Below, in pieces: positions 8,034 through 14,862 of a stretch of DNA of 64,000 nt (the stretch's first letter is position 1; every line of letters starts with the position of its first letter). The position numbers and the translations under genes are program-made. The notes beneath the pieces are model-generated. The model searched no databases. It had not been told where the DNA came from and saw nothing but the letters and a program-made list of their open reading frames with translations. Source of the stretch: Streptomyces pyxinicus (GTDB lineage: Bacteria > Actinomycetota > Actinomycetes > Streptomycetales > Streptomycetaceae); assembly GCF_024753135.1 (NCBI RefSeq), contig NZ_JANUGP010000005.1, forward strand, positions 186,001 through 250,000. The letters run 5' to 3'.

Positions 8034-9425
8034 TCAGGGAGCGGGCAGGGGATCACCGTCGGCGCTTCCCCGGTGGCGCCCTTCGGCGTCGTGGCCGGGT
8101 GCGCCGTGCTGCTCACGGTGGAGGAAGGCCCGCAGCCGCTCCAGGTGGTGCGGGTGCATCCGGTGCAGGCCCTTGCGGTCGTAGAACGAGGTGATCGTGA
8201 GCCCGGCGAGCAGGCTGACCGCCACTCCGACGCAGAGGGTGACCAGGGCCCGGCCGAGACCGGCGTCGGACTGGGCGTCGTAGTAGATGATGGCCCGCAC
8301 TCCGTCCGCGATGGCCCGCAGGGGTTCGAAGGAGGCCAGGGCCCGCCAGAACGGGGGCATGACCTGGAGCGGAATGGCACCGCCCGAGGTCGGGACGGCC
8401 GCGGCGACGAAGATCAGCAGCGCGGCCACGATGCCCGGCGACCCCAGGGCGGCGATGACCGTCAGGGCGCCGATGCCGACCGCGGAGACGGACAGGACGC
8501 CGAAGAGCCACAACAGGGCCGAGTGCGGCAGGTCGAGGTGGACGGCGAAGGTGGCCACCGCCAGGATGACCGACGACAGGACCGTCGCGATGCCGACCAT
8601 GACCGCGTACTTCGCCAGCAGCGTCTGCAGCCGGCTGATGGGCTGCGGCAGCGCGGTCATGCGCTTGGGCCCGAACTCCGTCGCCGCGAAACCCAGGTTG
8701 GCGTCGGTCATGGCATGGATCAGGTTGGTGCTGAGGAAGCCGCCGACCGTCAGCAGCAGGGCGTAGAAGAAGGCCGTCATGCCGTTGCCGGTCCGCTCAC
8801 CGAGCGGTGCGCCGGGCTGCTCCCGCACCACGACGGGATCGCCGAGCAGGACCCGGTTGGCCGGCGACACCGCGTGTCCGGCCTTCCGCGCCTGCTCCAC
8901 GAGGGCACCGGCGGCGTGTGCCGATGCCGCCGTGGCGGCCTTGCGGGCTGTCGCCGTACCGATCGAGGTGGACATCGCGCCGCCACCGCGGTTGGTGAGG
9001 ACGGTCACGGCGGGCTTGACCGGATGCGGGCCGGTCAGGCTGAGCATCCTGGCGCTGTAGTCCTTCGGGAGCACGATCGCGGTCCACAGTTTGTTCCGCC
9101 CGATCTGCCGCTTCACCTCGGCCAGGGAGGAGTACGTCTTCCACTCCACCTTCCGGGGGTGCTGCGGCTGCGCGGTGATGCCGGTGACGACCCGCGCGCC
9201 CAGGTTCAGCGTGCCGCCGCCGGCCTTCGCCCCGGCGTCCAGGCTCACGATGCCGATCGGGGCGTCCCGCATGTCGGCACCGGGATCGGCCACGCTCCCG
9301 GTGAACAGAACCGTGATCAGGCCCAGCGCCACCGCGAGCAGCGCTCCGGGAATGAGCCAGACCTTCCGGCTGCGCAGAACATGCAGAGCGGAACTCATGG
9401 CTGGAGGCGGGGAAGGTGTTTGCAT
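8034..9425 (-). CDS. ABC-2/DUF3533-type membrane protein, probable exporter
   Basis: 463-residue membrane protein. One N-terminal helix (VWLIPGALLAVALGLITVLF) is followed by a large extracytoplasmic domain of about 160 residues, then five to six membrane segments. This is the layout of the YhgE/Pip and DUF3533 (ABC-2 permease-like) families, several of which act in drug or lipid export; no ATPase is adjacent. The C-terminal tail is His/Arg-rich (RMHPHHLERLRAFLHREQHG). The start may be ATG 9425 or ATG 9398; neither has a strong ribosome-binding site. Immediately upstream are short inverted repeats (9463-9480) and the MarR gene, so MarR control is likely. Confidence 0.72.
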   Translation of the reverse strand: MQTPSPPPAMSSALHVLRSRKVWLIPGALLAVALGLITVLFTGSVADPGADMRDAPIGIVSLDAGAKAGGGTLNLGARVVTGITAQPQHPRKVEWKTYSSLAEVKRQIGRNKLWTAIVLPKDYSARMLSLTGPHPVKPAVTVLTNRGGGAMSTSIGTATARKAATAASAHAAGALVEQARKAGHAVSPANRVLLGDPVVVREQPGAPLGERTGNGMTAFFYALLLTVGGFLSTNLIHAMTDANLGFAATEFGPKRMTALPQPISRLQTLLAKYAVMVGIATVLSSVILAVATFAVHLDLPHSALLWLFGVLSVSAVGIGALTVIAALGSPGIVAALLIFVAAAVPTSGGAIPLQVMPPFWRALASFEPLRAIADGVRAIIYYDAQSDAGLGRALVTLCVGVAVSLLAGLTITSFYDRKGLHRMHPHHLERLRAFLHREQHGAPGHDAEGRHRGSADGDPLPAP

Positions 9426-9462
9426 GGGGAACCGTCTCATCGAGCCAACAAAGCACATACGA

Positions 9463-9480
9463 CTATACCTATAGCACTAT
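9463..9480. promoter_or_regulatory. Overlapping inverted repeats, candidate MarR operator
   Basis: CTATA-CC-TATAG (9463-9474) overlaps ATAG-CA-CTAT (9471-9480) in an AT-rich island just upstream of the exporter gene. A further inverted repeat, CTCTA-GCCG-TAGAG, lies in front of the MarR gene (about 10092-10105). MarR dimers bind such short palindromes. This is inferred from symmetry and location only. Confidence 0.45.
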
Positions 9481-9568
9481 GGGTATTTCCAGCCGTGCTG
9501 GTCTCACGGGACGGCGATGCGGGTTGGGCAGGCCTAACGGGCCCCCGCGCGCGGCACGCGAGGGCGCG

Positions 9569-9634
9569 GCTCAGGCAGGGGGCTGAGGCAGGGGGCTCGG
9601 GCAGGAGCCTCAGGCAGGGGGCTCAGGCAGGAGA
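9569..9634. repeat. Short tandem repeats, about 13 bp, five copies
   Basis: GCTCAGGCAGGGG recurs with small changes about five times between 9569 and 9634. The array runs into the 3' end of the MarR gene, whose stop codon lies in the last copy. Confidence 0.7.
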
Positions 9635-10078
9635 GGACAAGGCGCGGACCAGGTCCATCAGGTCCGGCAGGGCCTCGGTGATGCGGGCCACGGCGGCCGG
9701 ATCGAGGCGGTCCAGGGCGTCGCCGATCGCGCGGTGCAGGCTGTCGTTGACCTCCGCGCCGGCGGCGAGGCTCCGCTCGCTGGGGTGGAGTTCCGCGGCG
9801 CGGCGGTCGTGCTCGCTGCGGCGCCGGTCGAGCAGGCCGTCGCGTTGCAGGCGGGTGACCAGGGTGCTGACGTTGTTCGGCTGCATGCGAAGCGCCTCCG
9901 CGACGCCCCGCACGCTGATCCCGGGCTGGCTGGCCACCAGGCGCAGCACCTCGACCTGGGCGAGAGGGCGGGCCGTCTCACCGGAGGGCGGCGTCTGACG
10001 CTGCAACAGGGCCCGGTGCAGGGTCCAGGTCAGACGCACCAGCTCGGCCGGGAGCCCTTCGGCGGAAATATCACTCAC
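9623..10078 (-). CDS. MarR family transcriptional regulator
   Basis: 151-residue winged-helix repressor. The DNA-binding region reads VEVLRLVASQPGISVRGVAE, ALRMQPNNVSTLVTRLQRDG, then the wing LLDRRRSEHDRRAAELHPSE, a normal MarR core with the DRR motif. N- and C-terminal helices form the dimer interface. The start is GTG 10078. It lies 197 bases upstream of the exporter gene on the same strand, the common pairing of a MarR repressor with the transporter it controls; inducers would be small phenolic or amphipathic compounds. The C-terminus falls in a short tandem repeat, so its last residues may vary between strains. Confidence 0.88.
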   Translation of the reverse strand: MSDISAEGLPAELVRLTWTLHRALLQRQTPPSGETARPLAQVEVLRLVASQPGISVRGVAEALRMQPNNVSTLVTRLQRDGLLDRRRSEHDRRAAELHPSERSLAAGAEVNDSLHRAIGDALDRLDPAAVARITEALPDLMDLVRALSSPA

Positions 10079-10105
10079 CCGCCCACTTTACCTCTAGCCG
10101 TAGAG

Positions 10106-10966
10106 TCAGGCCTCCTGCTCGCCCTCCGGGTCACCCTCCGAACCGCCCTCCACGGCCGGCAGCTCCTCGTTCGGGATGGCCCCGCCGAAGCGGCGGTCCC
10201 GGGAGGCGAACTCGACGCAGGCCCGCCACAGGTCGCGGCGGTCGAAGTCGGGCCACAGCACGTCCTGGAAGACCATCTCGGCGTACGCGCTCTGCCACAG
10301 CAGGTAGTTGGAGGTGCGCTGCTCGCCGCTGGGCCGCAGGAACAGGTCGACGTCCGGCATGTCCGGGTAGTACAGGTACTTCGCGAGGGTCTTCTCGGTG
10401 ACCTTCGACGGGTCGAGCCGGCCCGCCTTCACGTCCTCGGCGAGCGCCTGCGCCGCGTCGGCGATCTCGGCCCGGCCGCCGTAGTTCATGCAGAAGTACA
10501 GGGTCAGCAGGTCGTTGTCCTTGGTCTGCTCCTGGGCGACCTGGAGTTCCTTGGCGACCGACTTCCACAGCTTGGGCATCCGGCCCACCCACCGCACCCG
10601 GATACCGAGTTCGTCGAGCTGGTCGCGGGTCTTGCGGATGAAGTCGCGGTTGAAGTTCATGAGGAAGCGGACCTCGTCGGGCGAGCGCTTCCAGTTCTCG
10701 GTGGAGAAGGCGTACAGCGAGATGTTGCGCACGCCGATCTCGATGGAGCCCTGGAGCACGTCGAGCACCCGCTCGGCGCCCACCTTGTGCCCCTCGGTGC
10801 GCGGCAGCCCGCGGTCCTTGGCCCAGCGTCCGTTGCCGTCCATGACGATCGCCACGTGGTTCGGGACCAGCTCGCCGGGCAGCTTCGGCGGCCGGGCGCC
10901 CGAGGGGTGCGGCTCCGGCGCCGTGTACTCGCGCCGCCGGCGCCCGAGGATCCCGCGTACCACCAT
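10106..10966 (-). CDS. uppS: Isoprenyl (polyprenyl) diphosphate synthase, cis type
   Basis: 286-residue cis-prenyltransferase that extends farnesyl or a similar diphosphate with isopentenyl units to the lipid carrier for peptidoglycan and glycan synthesis. The catalytic region [13 protein letters not shown] has the essential Asp at about residue 43. FSTENWKRS and [15 protein letters not shown] are the other family signatures. An N-terminal extension of about 35 residues and an acidic C-terminal tail ([14 protein letters not shown]) are typical of Streptomyces copies. It lies 36 bases after recO on the same strand and is probably co-transcribed. Product chain length cannot be judged from sequence. 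Confidence 0.93.
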   Translation of the reverse strand: MVVRGILGRRRREYTAPEPHPSGARPPKLPGELVPNHVAIVMDGNGRWAKDRGLPRTEGHKVGAERVLDVLQGSIEIGVRNISLYAFSTENWKRSPDEVRFLMNFNRDFIRKTRDQLDELGIRVRWVGRMPKLWKSVAKELQVAQEQTKDNDLLTLYFCMNYGGRAEIADAAQALAEDVKAGRLDPSKVTEKTLAKYLYYPDMPDVDLFLRPSGEQRTSNYLLWQSAYAEMVFQDVLWPDFDRRDLWRACVEFASRDRRFGGAIPNEELPAVEGGSEGDPEGEQEA

Positions 10967-11002
10967 GTTCTTCTCGTCTCTCTTCGCGATGCGCGCGTTG
11001 CG

Positions 11003-11752
11003 CTACGACTTCTCGACGTACCGGAGCGAGCGCAGTCCCCGCTCCAGATGCCAGTGCAGATAGGCGGAGACCAGACCGCTGCCCTCACGGACATGCCGCG
11101 CCTCGCTCGCGTCCGCCGTCTCCCAGTCTCCCGTAAGCAGCGCCCCGAGCAGCACCAGGGTCTGCGGAGACGGTACGACACTGCCGGGCACCCGGCAGTC
11201 GACGCAGACGGAGCCCCCGGAGGCGACCGAGAAGAAGCGGTTCGGACCGGGCATTCCGCACCGGGCGCAGTCGCCGAAGCTGGGCGCGTAGCCGTTCACG
11301 GCGAGGGAGCGCAACAGGAACGCGTCCAGCACGAGATGCGGCGCGTGCTCACCGCGGGCGAGGGTGCGCAGGGCACCCACGAGCAGCAGGTACTGCTGGA
11401 CGGCGGGCTCGCCCTCGTGGTCGGTGAACCGCTCGGCGGTCTCCAGCATGGCGGTACCGGCGGTGTAGCGGCCGTAGTCGGCGACGATTCCGCCGCCGTA
11501 CGGCGCGATGGTCTCGCTCTGTGTGCACAGCGGCAGCCCGCGCCCGATCAGCTCGCCCCCGCGCGCGAAGAACTGCACGTCCACGTGGGAGAACGGCTCC
11601 AGCCGGGCCCCGAACTTCGACTTGGTCCGCCGCACGCCCCGCGCCACGGCCCGCACCCGCCCGTGCCCGCGGGTGAGCAACGTGATGATCCGGTCCGCCT
11701 CACCCAGCTTCTGGGTGCGCAGCACGATGCCGTCGTCGCGGAACAGACTCAT
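11003..11752 (-). CDS. recO: DNA repair protein RecO
   Basis: 249-residue recombination mediator that helps load RecA at gaps in the RecF pathway. The N-terminal OB fold begins MSLFRDDGIVLRTQKLGEAD, and the central helical domain follows. A four-Cys zinc site is formed by CARCG and CVDC in the C-terminal half. ATG 11752 is used; an upstream ATG six codons earlier lacks conservation-like sequence. Upstream of uppS in a two-gene unit, a common order in Streptomyces. Confidence 0.93.
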   Translation of the reverse strand: MSLFRDDGIVLRTQKLGEADRIITLLTRGHGRVRAVARGVRRTKSKFGARLEPFSHVDVQFFARGGELIGRGLPLCTQSETIAPYGGGIVADYGRYTAGTAMLETAERFTDHEGEPAVQQYLLLVGALRTLARGEHAPHLVLDAFLLRSLAVNGYAPSFGDCARCGMPGPNRFFSVASGGSVCVDCRVPGSVVPSPQTLVLLGALLTGDWETADASEARHVREGSGLVSAYLHWHLERGLRSLRYVEKS

Positions 11753-11826
11753 GGCCCCATTCTCGCGCACCGGGGCGAGTGGCCGGGCTCACTCGCCCGG
11801 CCCGGTGCCTACGACCGCCGTCGTCT

Positions 11827-12042
11827 CTAGGGCACCTCGCCCCGGCTGCGGGCGTTGACGTAGGCCGTCTCCGCGCTGATGCGCTCGGTGGGGGTGGCGG
11901 TACGGACCTCGGCGGGCTCGGCGTCCCACTCCCGGCCGCCGCCGTAGGGCCGTAGCTGGACGTACGGCCCCTCGTGCCCCATCACGATGCCGACCCGCCC
12001 GCTCCCGGTGTCCACGACATGGCTGCCGACGGGCGGCTTCAC
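11827..12042 (-). CDS. Small conserved hypothetical protein
   Basis: 71 residues starting VKPPVGSHVVDTGSGRVGIV at GTG 12042, with the middle reading QLRPYGGGREWDAEPAEVR. No membrane segment or known motif is seen; the Gly/Arg-rich beta-like pattern suggests a small SH3-like fold, which is only a guess. The GTG overlaps the TGA of the preceding small gene by four bases, so the pair is translationally coupled. Pairs like this often lie beside DUF397/HTH loci in Streptomyces, here divergent from the HTH gene at 12382. Confidence 0.62.
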   Translation of the reverse strand: MKPPVGSHVVDTGSGRVGIVMGHEGPYVQLRPYGGGREWDAEPAEVRTATPTERISAETAYVNARSRGEVP

Positions 12043-12266
12043 CGGTCCGTCCCCGCGAGCGCCACCGCCAGCCGCCGTGCGGTCTCGACGGAGCAGCGTC
12101 CCAATTCGACCAGCGGACACGGTGCCTCCCTGGCGAGACTCACCGGGTCCAGCCCGAGTGACGGCAGTACGAGCCCGGCCTTTGCGAGAGCCGATCGCAA
12201 TTCCTCCAACGTCTCCTCCGCCTCTTCGACACACAGCGCCGAGTGTGTGGTCCGTCGCGTTCCCAC
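12039..12266 (-). CDS. Small conserved hypothetical protein
   Basis: 75 residues, GTG start at 12266 with GGGGAG a few bases upstream. The sequence is mostly helical: CVEEAEETLEELRSALAKAG, then LVELGRCSVETARRLAVALA. No membrane segment. First gene of a two-gene unit with the 71-residue protein, and divergent from the HTH regulator at 12382, with which it shares a 115-base promoter region. Function unknown; the setting suggests a role in the same regulatory module. Confidence 0.62.
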   Translation of the reverse strand: MGTRRTTHSALCVEEAEETLEELRSALAKAGLVLPSLGLDPVSLAREAPCPLVELGRCSVETARRLAVALAGTDR

Positions 12267-12381
12267 CCTGCTCCCCTTTCTTTTCGACTTTCACGCTTCG
12301 CACATCAAGGGTGACGCTCCGCGTCTATGCTTGGCAGCAATCTGCGCCCTACAAGTGCGGGGCAGAGTAAGGGGGTTGGGT

Positions 12382-13215
12382 ATGGCCAATGGTTCACGGC
12401 AAGCGGTCTGGGAGTTCTTCGGCACCGAACTCAAACGGCGGCGGGAGGATGCGGGGATCACCCAGGTGGAGCTGGGTGCGCGGGTCTTCGTCTCCGGCGC
12501 GTACATCGGACAGTTCGAGCAGGCGATCAGGAAGCCTCAGTTGGATATCGCCCAGCGGATCGACGAAGTCCTGCAAACCGACGGTATTTTCGAGCGGTTG
12601 TGCAGAAAGCTCATCGACGATCAGCGGTACGCGGAGTACTTCGCGGAGGTTGTGGAACTGGAGCGGGTGGCGACGCGGATCTGCGAGTTCGCGCCCACGG
12701 CAGTCCCGGGTCTCTTGCAAACGGCGACGTACGCCGAGGCCGTGACAATTGCCGCCAACCCCTTCGTCACCGACGAGTACGTCAAGGACATCGTCACGGC
12801 TCGCGTGGAACGCGCGAACATCCTGCGGGACGCTACAAGGCCCGAGTATTGGGTGATCCTGCACGAGAACGTGCTGCGTGTCCCCGTGGGCGACCCTGCC
12901 GCCATGGCCGCCCAACTGACCCACATCGCCGAGCTGTTGCGGCAGCGCACGGTATGGGTGACGGTGATCCCGTACGGAGCAGGTGCACACGCGTCCATGA
13001 GCGGGGCGCTGAAGCTGATGGACTTCGAGGACGCCCCGCCGGTCGCGTATACAGAGACCTCGTTTTCGGGGACGCTGTTGGACCATCCGGCTGTGGTGAA
13101 GCGAGCACAGCGCGCATACGATCTCCTGAGGGTCGCCGCGCTGTCGCCGGAGGCGTCCCGAGCCCTGATCGAGTCGACGGCTGAGGACTACAGACGATGC
13201 ACGAGTACGACCTGA
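12382..13215 (+). CDS. HTH (XRE) regulator with DUF5753 domain
   Basis: 277-residue regulator of the large Streptomyces XRE-DUF5753 (Scr1-like) family. The N-terminal HTH reads ELKRRREDAGITQVELGARV, FVSGAYIGQFEQAIRKP. The C-terminal DUF5753 domain begins about residue 95 with ATRICEFAPTAVPGLLQTAT and contains TVWVTVIPYGAGAHASMSGA. Start ATG 12382 follows GGGGG at suitable spacing. It overlaps the DUF397 gene by 19 bases, the standard operon for this family, in which the HTH protein acts with the small DUF397 partner as an antitoxin-like or developmental regulator. Targets are unknown. Confidence 0.88.
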   Translation: MANGSRQAVWEFFGTELKRRREDAGITQVELGARVFVSGAYIGQFEQAIRKPQLDIAQRIDEVLQTDGIFERLCRKLIDDQRYAEYFAEVVELERVATRICEFAPTAVPGLLQTATYAEAVTIAANPFVTDEYVKDIVTARVERANILRDATRPEYWVILHENVLRVPVGDPAAMAAQLTHIAELLRQRTVWVTVIPYGAGAHASMSGALKLMDFEDAPPVAYTETSFSGTLLDHPAVVKRAQRAYDLLRVAALSPEASRALIESTAEDYRRCTSTT

Positions 13216-13475
13216 GCAACGCCATCTGGTTCAAGAGCACTTACAGCAATGGCGAGGGCGGCGACTGCGTCGAGGTGGCATACGAGTTCCCCGGAGCCGC
13301 CCGTTGGCGGAAGAGCACCTACAGCAACGGCGAGGGCGGCAACTGTGTCGAAGTAGCCGACGGAGTCCCCGGTGTCGTACCCGTCCGGGACAGCAAGGTG
13401 GACGCCGGCCCCGTGCTGGTGATCGGGTCGGCCGCGTGGACGGAGTTCGTCGGGGCTGTGGGTTCCCAGCGCTGA
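13197..13475 (+). CDS. Tandem DUF397 domain protein
   Basis: 92-residue protein with two DUF397 modules: WFKSTYSNGEGGDCVEVA (about residues 11-28) and WRKSTYSNGEGGNCVEVAD (about 37-55), then VPVRDSKV. The first module is shortened and lacks the VRDSK end. DUF397 proteins are partners of the DUF5753-HTH regulators and may act as small effectors or toxins; the function is not settled. It starts inside the HTH gene. Its last 157 bases are overlapped on the other strand by the methyltransferase reading frame, which probably reads past its natural end. Confidence 0.85.
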   Translation: MHEYDLSNAIWFKSTYSNGEGGDCVEVAYEFPGAARWRKSTYSNGEGGNCVEVADGVPGVVPVRDSKVDAGPVLVIGSAAWTEFVGAVGSQR

Positions 13476-14551
13476 CGGACGCCGTCGGCACCCTCGTGCC
13501 AGACGTACTGCTCGCTGGGGGTTCTGGTGATGCCGAAGTCGTAGAGCGACGGCCGGCCCGCACTGCCCCAGCGCAGCCACCCCTCGGAGACCTCGTCGGC
13601 AAGGCGCCGGGGACCGCCCTGCACGGCGACCCCGTCCGTGAGCACAGCCCAGGACGCGCGACCGTCATGGAGCTGGGCCGTAGCCCCGTCACCCGACCGC
13701 CGTACGGTGATCCGGACATCAGGCGACAGCACGCGCAGGGCGAAGAGCAAGTTGCCGTCGCCCAACTCCCCGACAGGGAACGGAAATGACCCCTCGGTCT
13801 CAACGCCCCCGTCGCGCGGGATCTGCCCCCACTCCACCCCCTGGTCGACACCTCGGCTGGGCATGAAGGTCGCGAGCCCCTGTACCCAGCCCGAGGCGGA
13901 CTGCCCGTCGTCGGCGACGGTGAGCGCGACATGGCCGAGCCGCCCCCAAGGGGTGACGATGCGCCCACCGGGCCGGGCCTGCGCGACCCACGCCCAGGGC
14001 ACGACGTCCACGGCGTAGGTGGCGATGACCCGGTCATACGGAGCCCCGTCGGCCCACCCCGCAGCCCCGTCACCGGTGTGCACGTCAACACCGAGCCGAG
14101 CGGAATCCAAACGCCCCCGCGCATCGGCGGCAAGCCCCGCATCGACCTCCACACTGACCACACACCCGACCCCCGCCCGCGCGGCGAGCAACGCGGCGTT
14201 CCAGCCGGAACCGGTGCCGAGTTCGAGCACCCGGTCCCCGGGGCGGAGCGTGAGGGAGTCGAGCATGTCGGCGACAACGGACCCGCACGAAAGACTGGAC
14301 GAGGGCAGCCCGTCCAAGACCTGGGTCACGGTCGATTCGTAGGGCCCGCCGTAGACGGCCGCCGCCCAACGACGGGGCTCCGCACCCCGCTCCACACCCA
14401 CCCACGCGCGCCCGTCCCAGACCCACACCACATCGGGCGCGAACCGATGCCGAGGCACCTGCCCCACCATCACCGCCCGCACCCACGCCGAGACCTCCGG
14501 CCAACATCCGGAGGCCTCCATGCGCTCCTCCCAGTCACGGGCCTCCCGCAT
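13319..14551 (-). CDS. PCMT-like SAM methyltransferase, ATP-grasp peptide system type
   Basis: 410-residue methyltransferase with a protein-L-isoaspartate methyltransferase core: SCGSVVADMLDSLTLRPGDR, SAM motif VLELGTGSGWNAALLAAR, then VIATYAVDVVPWAWVAQARP. The N-terminal PRHRFAPDVVW segment and overall length match the methyltransferases associated with ATP-grasp peptide maturases (graspetides), which methylate Asp side chains. No ATP-grasp ligase or precursor is seen nearby. Start ATG 14551 is set by GGAGG seven bases upstream. The last 50 residues (Pro/Ser/Thr-rich) are antisense to the DUF397 gene and may be read-through. A general isoaspartate-repair role is the alternative. Confidence 0.72.
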   Translation of the reverse strand: MREARDWEERMEASGCWPEVSAWVRAVMVGQVPRHRFAPDVVWVWDGRAWVGVERGAEPRRWAAAVYGGPYESTVTQVLDGLPSSSLSCGSVVADMLDSLTLRPGDRVLELGTGSGWNAALLAARAGVGCVVSVEVDAGLAADARGRLDSARLGVDVHTGDGAAGWADGAPYDRVIATYAVDVVPWAWVAQARPGGRIVTPWGRLGHVALTVADDGQSASGWVQGLATFMPSRGVDQGVEWGQIPRDGGVETEGSFPFPVGELGDGNLLFALRVLSPDVRITVRRSGDGATAQLHDGRASWAVLTDGVAVQGGPRRLADEVSEGWLRWGSAGRPSLYDFGITRTPSEQYVWHEGADGVRQRWEPTAPTNSVHAADPITSTGPASTLLSRTGTTPGTPSATSTQLPPSPLL

Positions 14552-14862
14552 GCACGTACCTCCGCAACACGACCGACACCGGCACCGATCGTCAGGCACA
14601 CAGCCACCCGCCCACCACCGCCACTTTTCGGCCGTCACATCAAGCCTCACCCGCCGACTCACACCCCTTGAACCCAGCAGACGAGGCGAACTGCTCCCCC
14701 TATCCCCCGATTCACCCCCTCAAAGAGGAGGGGCGAATTCCAGCCCGTATGTGAGGGGAATTGGCGGGAACGGCGCGAAACTTTGTGCGGATCCTGTGAC
14801 AACGTGTGCGGGCCCGGTGACCGTTGGGGTCGCTGGGGTCTGTCTTTCTGCGGGGGAAAGCC
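14552..14862. other. Intergenic region before the rhs gene
   Basis: 311 bases without a gene, between the start of the methyltransferase and the start of the Rhs protein. It should hold both divergent promoters; the segment GTGCGGATCCTGTGACAACG (about 14783-14802) is the most promoter-like for rhs, but no clear -10 was found. A purine-rich GCGGGGGAAAG just before 14863 is the rhs ribosome-binding site. Confidence 0.5.

Noticed and set aside
13197..13475. Graspetide precursor peptide
   Set aside because: The frame next to the methyltransferase is a plain tandem DUF397 protein without leader/core organisation, and no ATP-grasp ligase is nearby.
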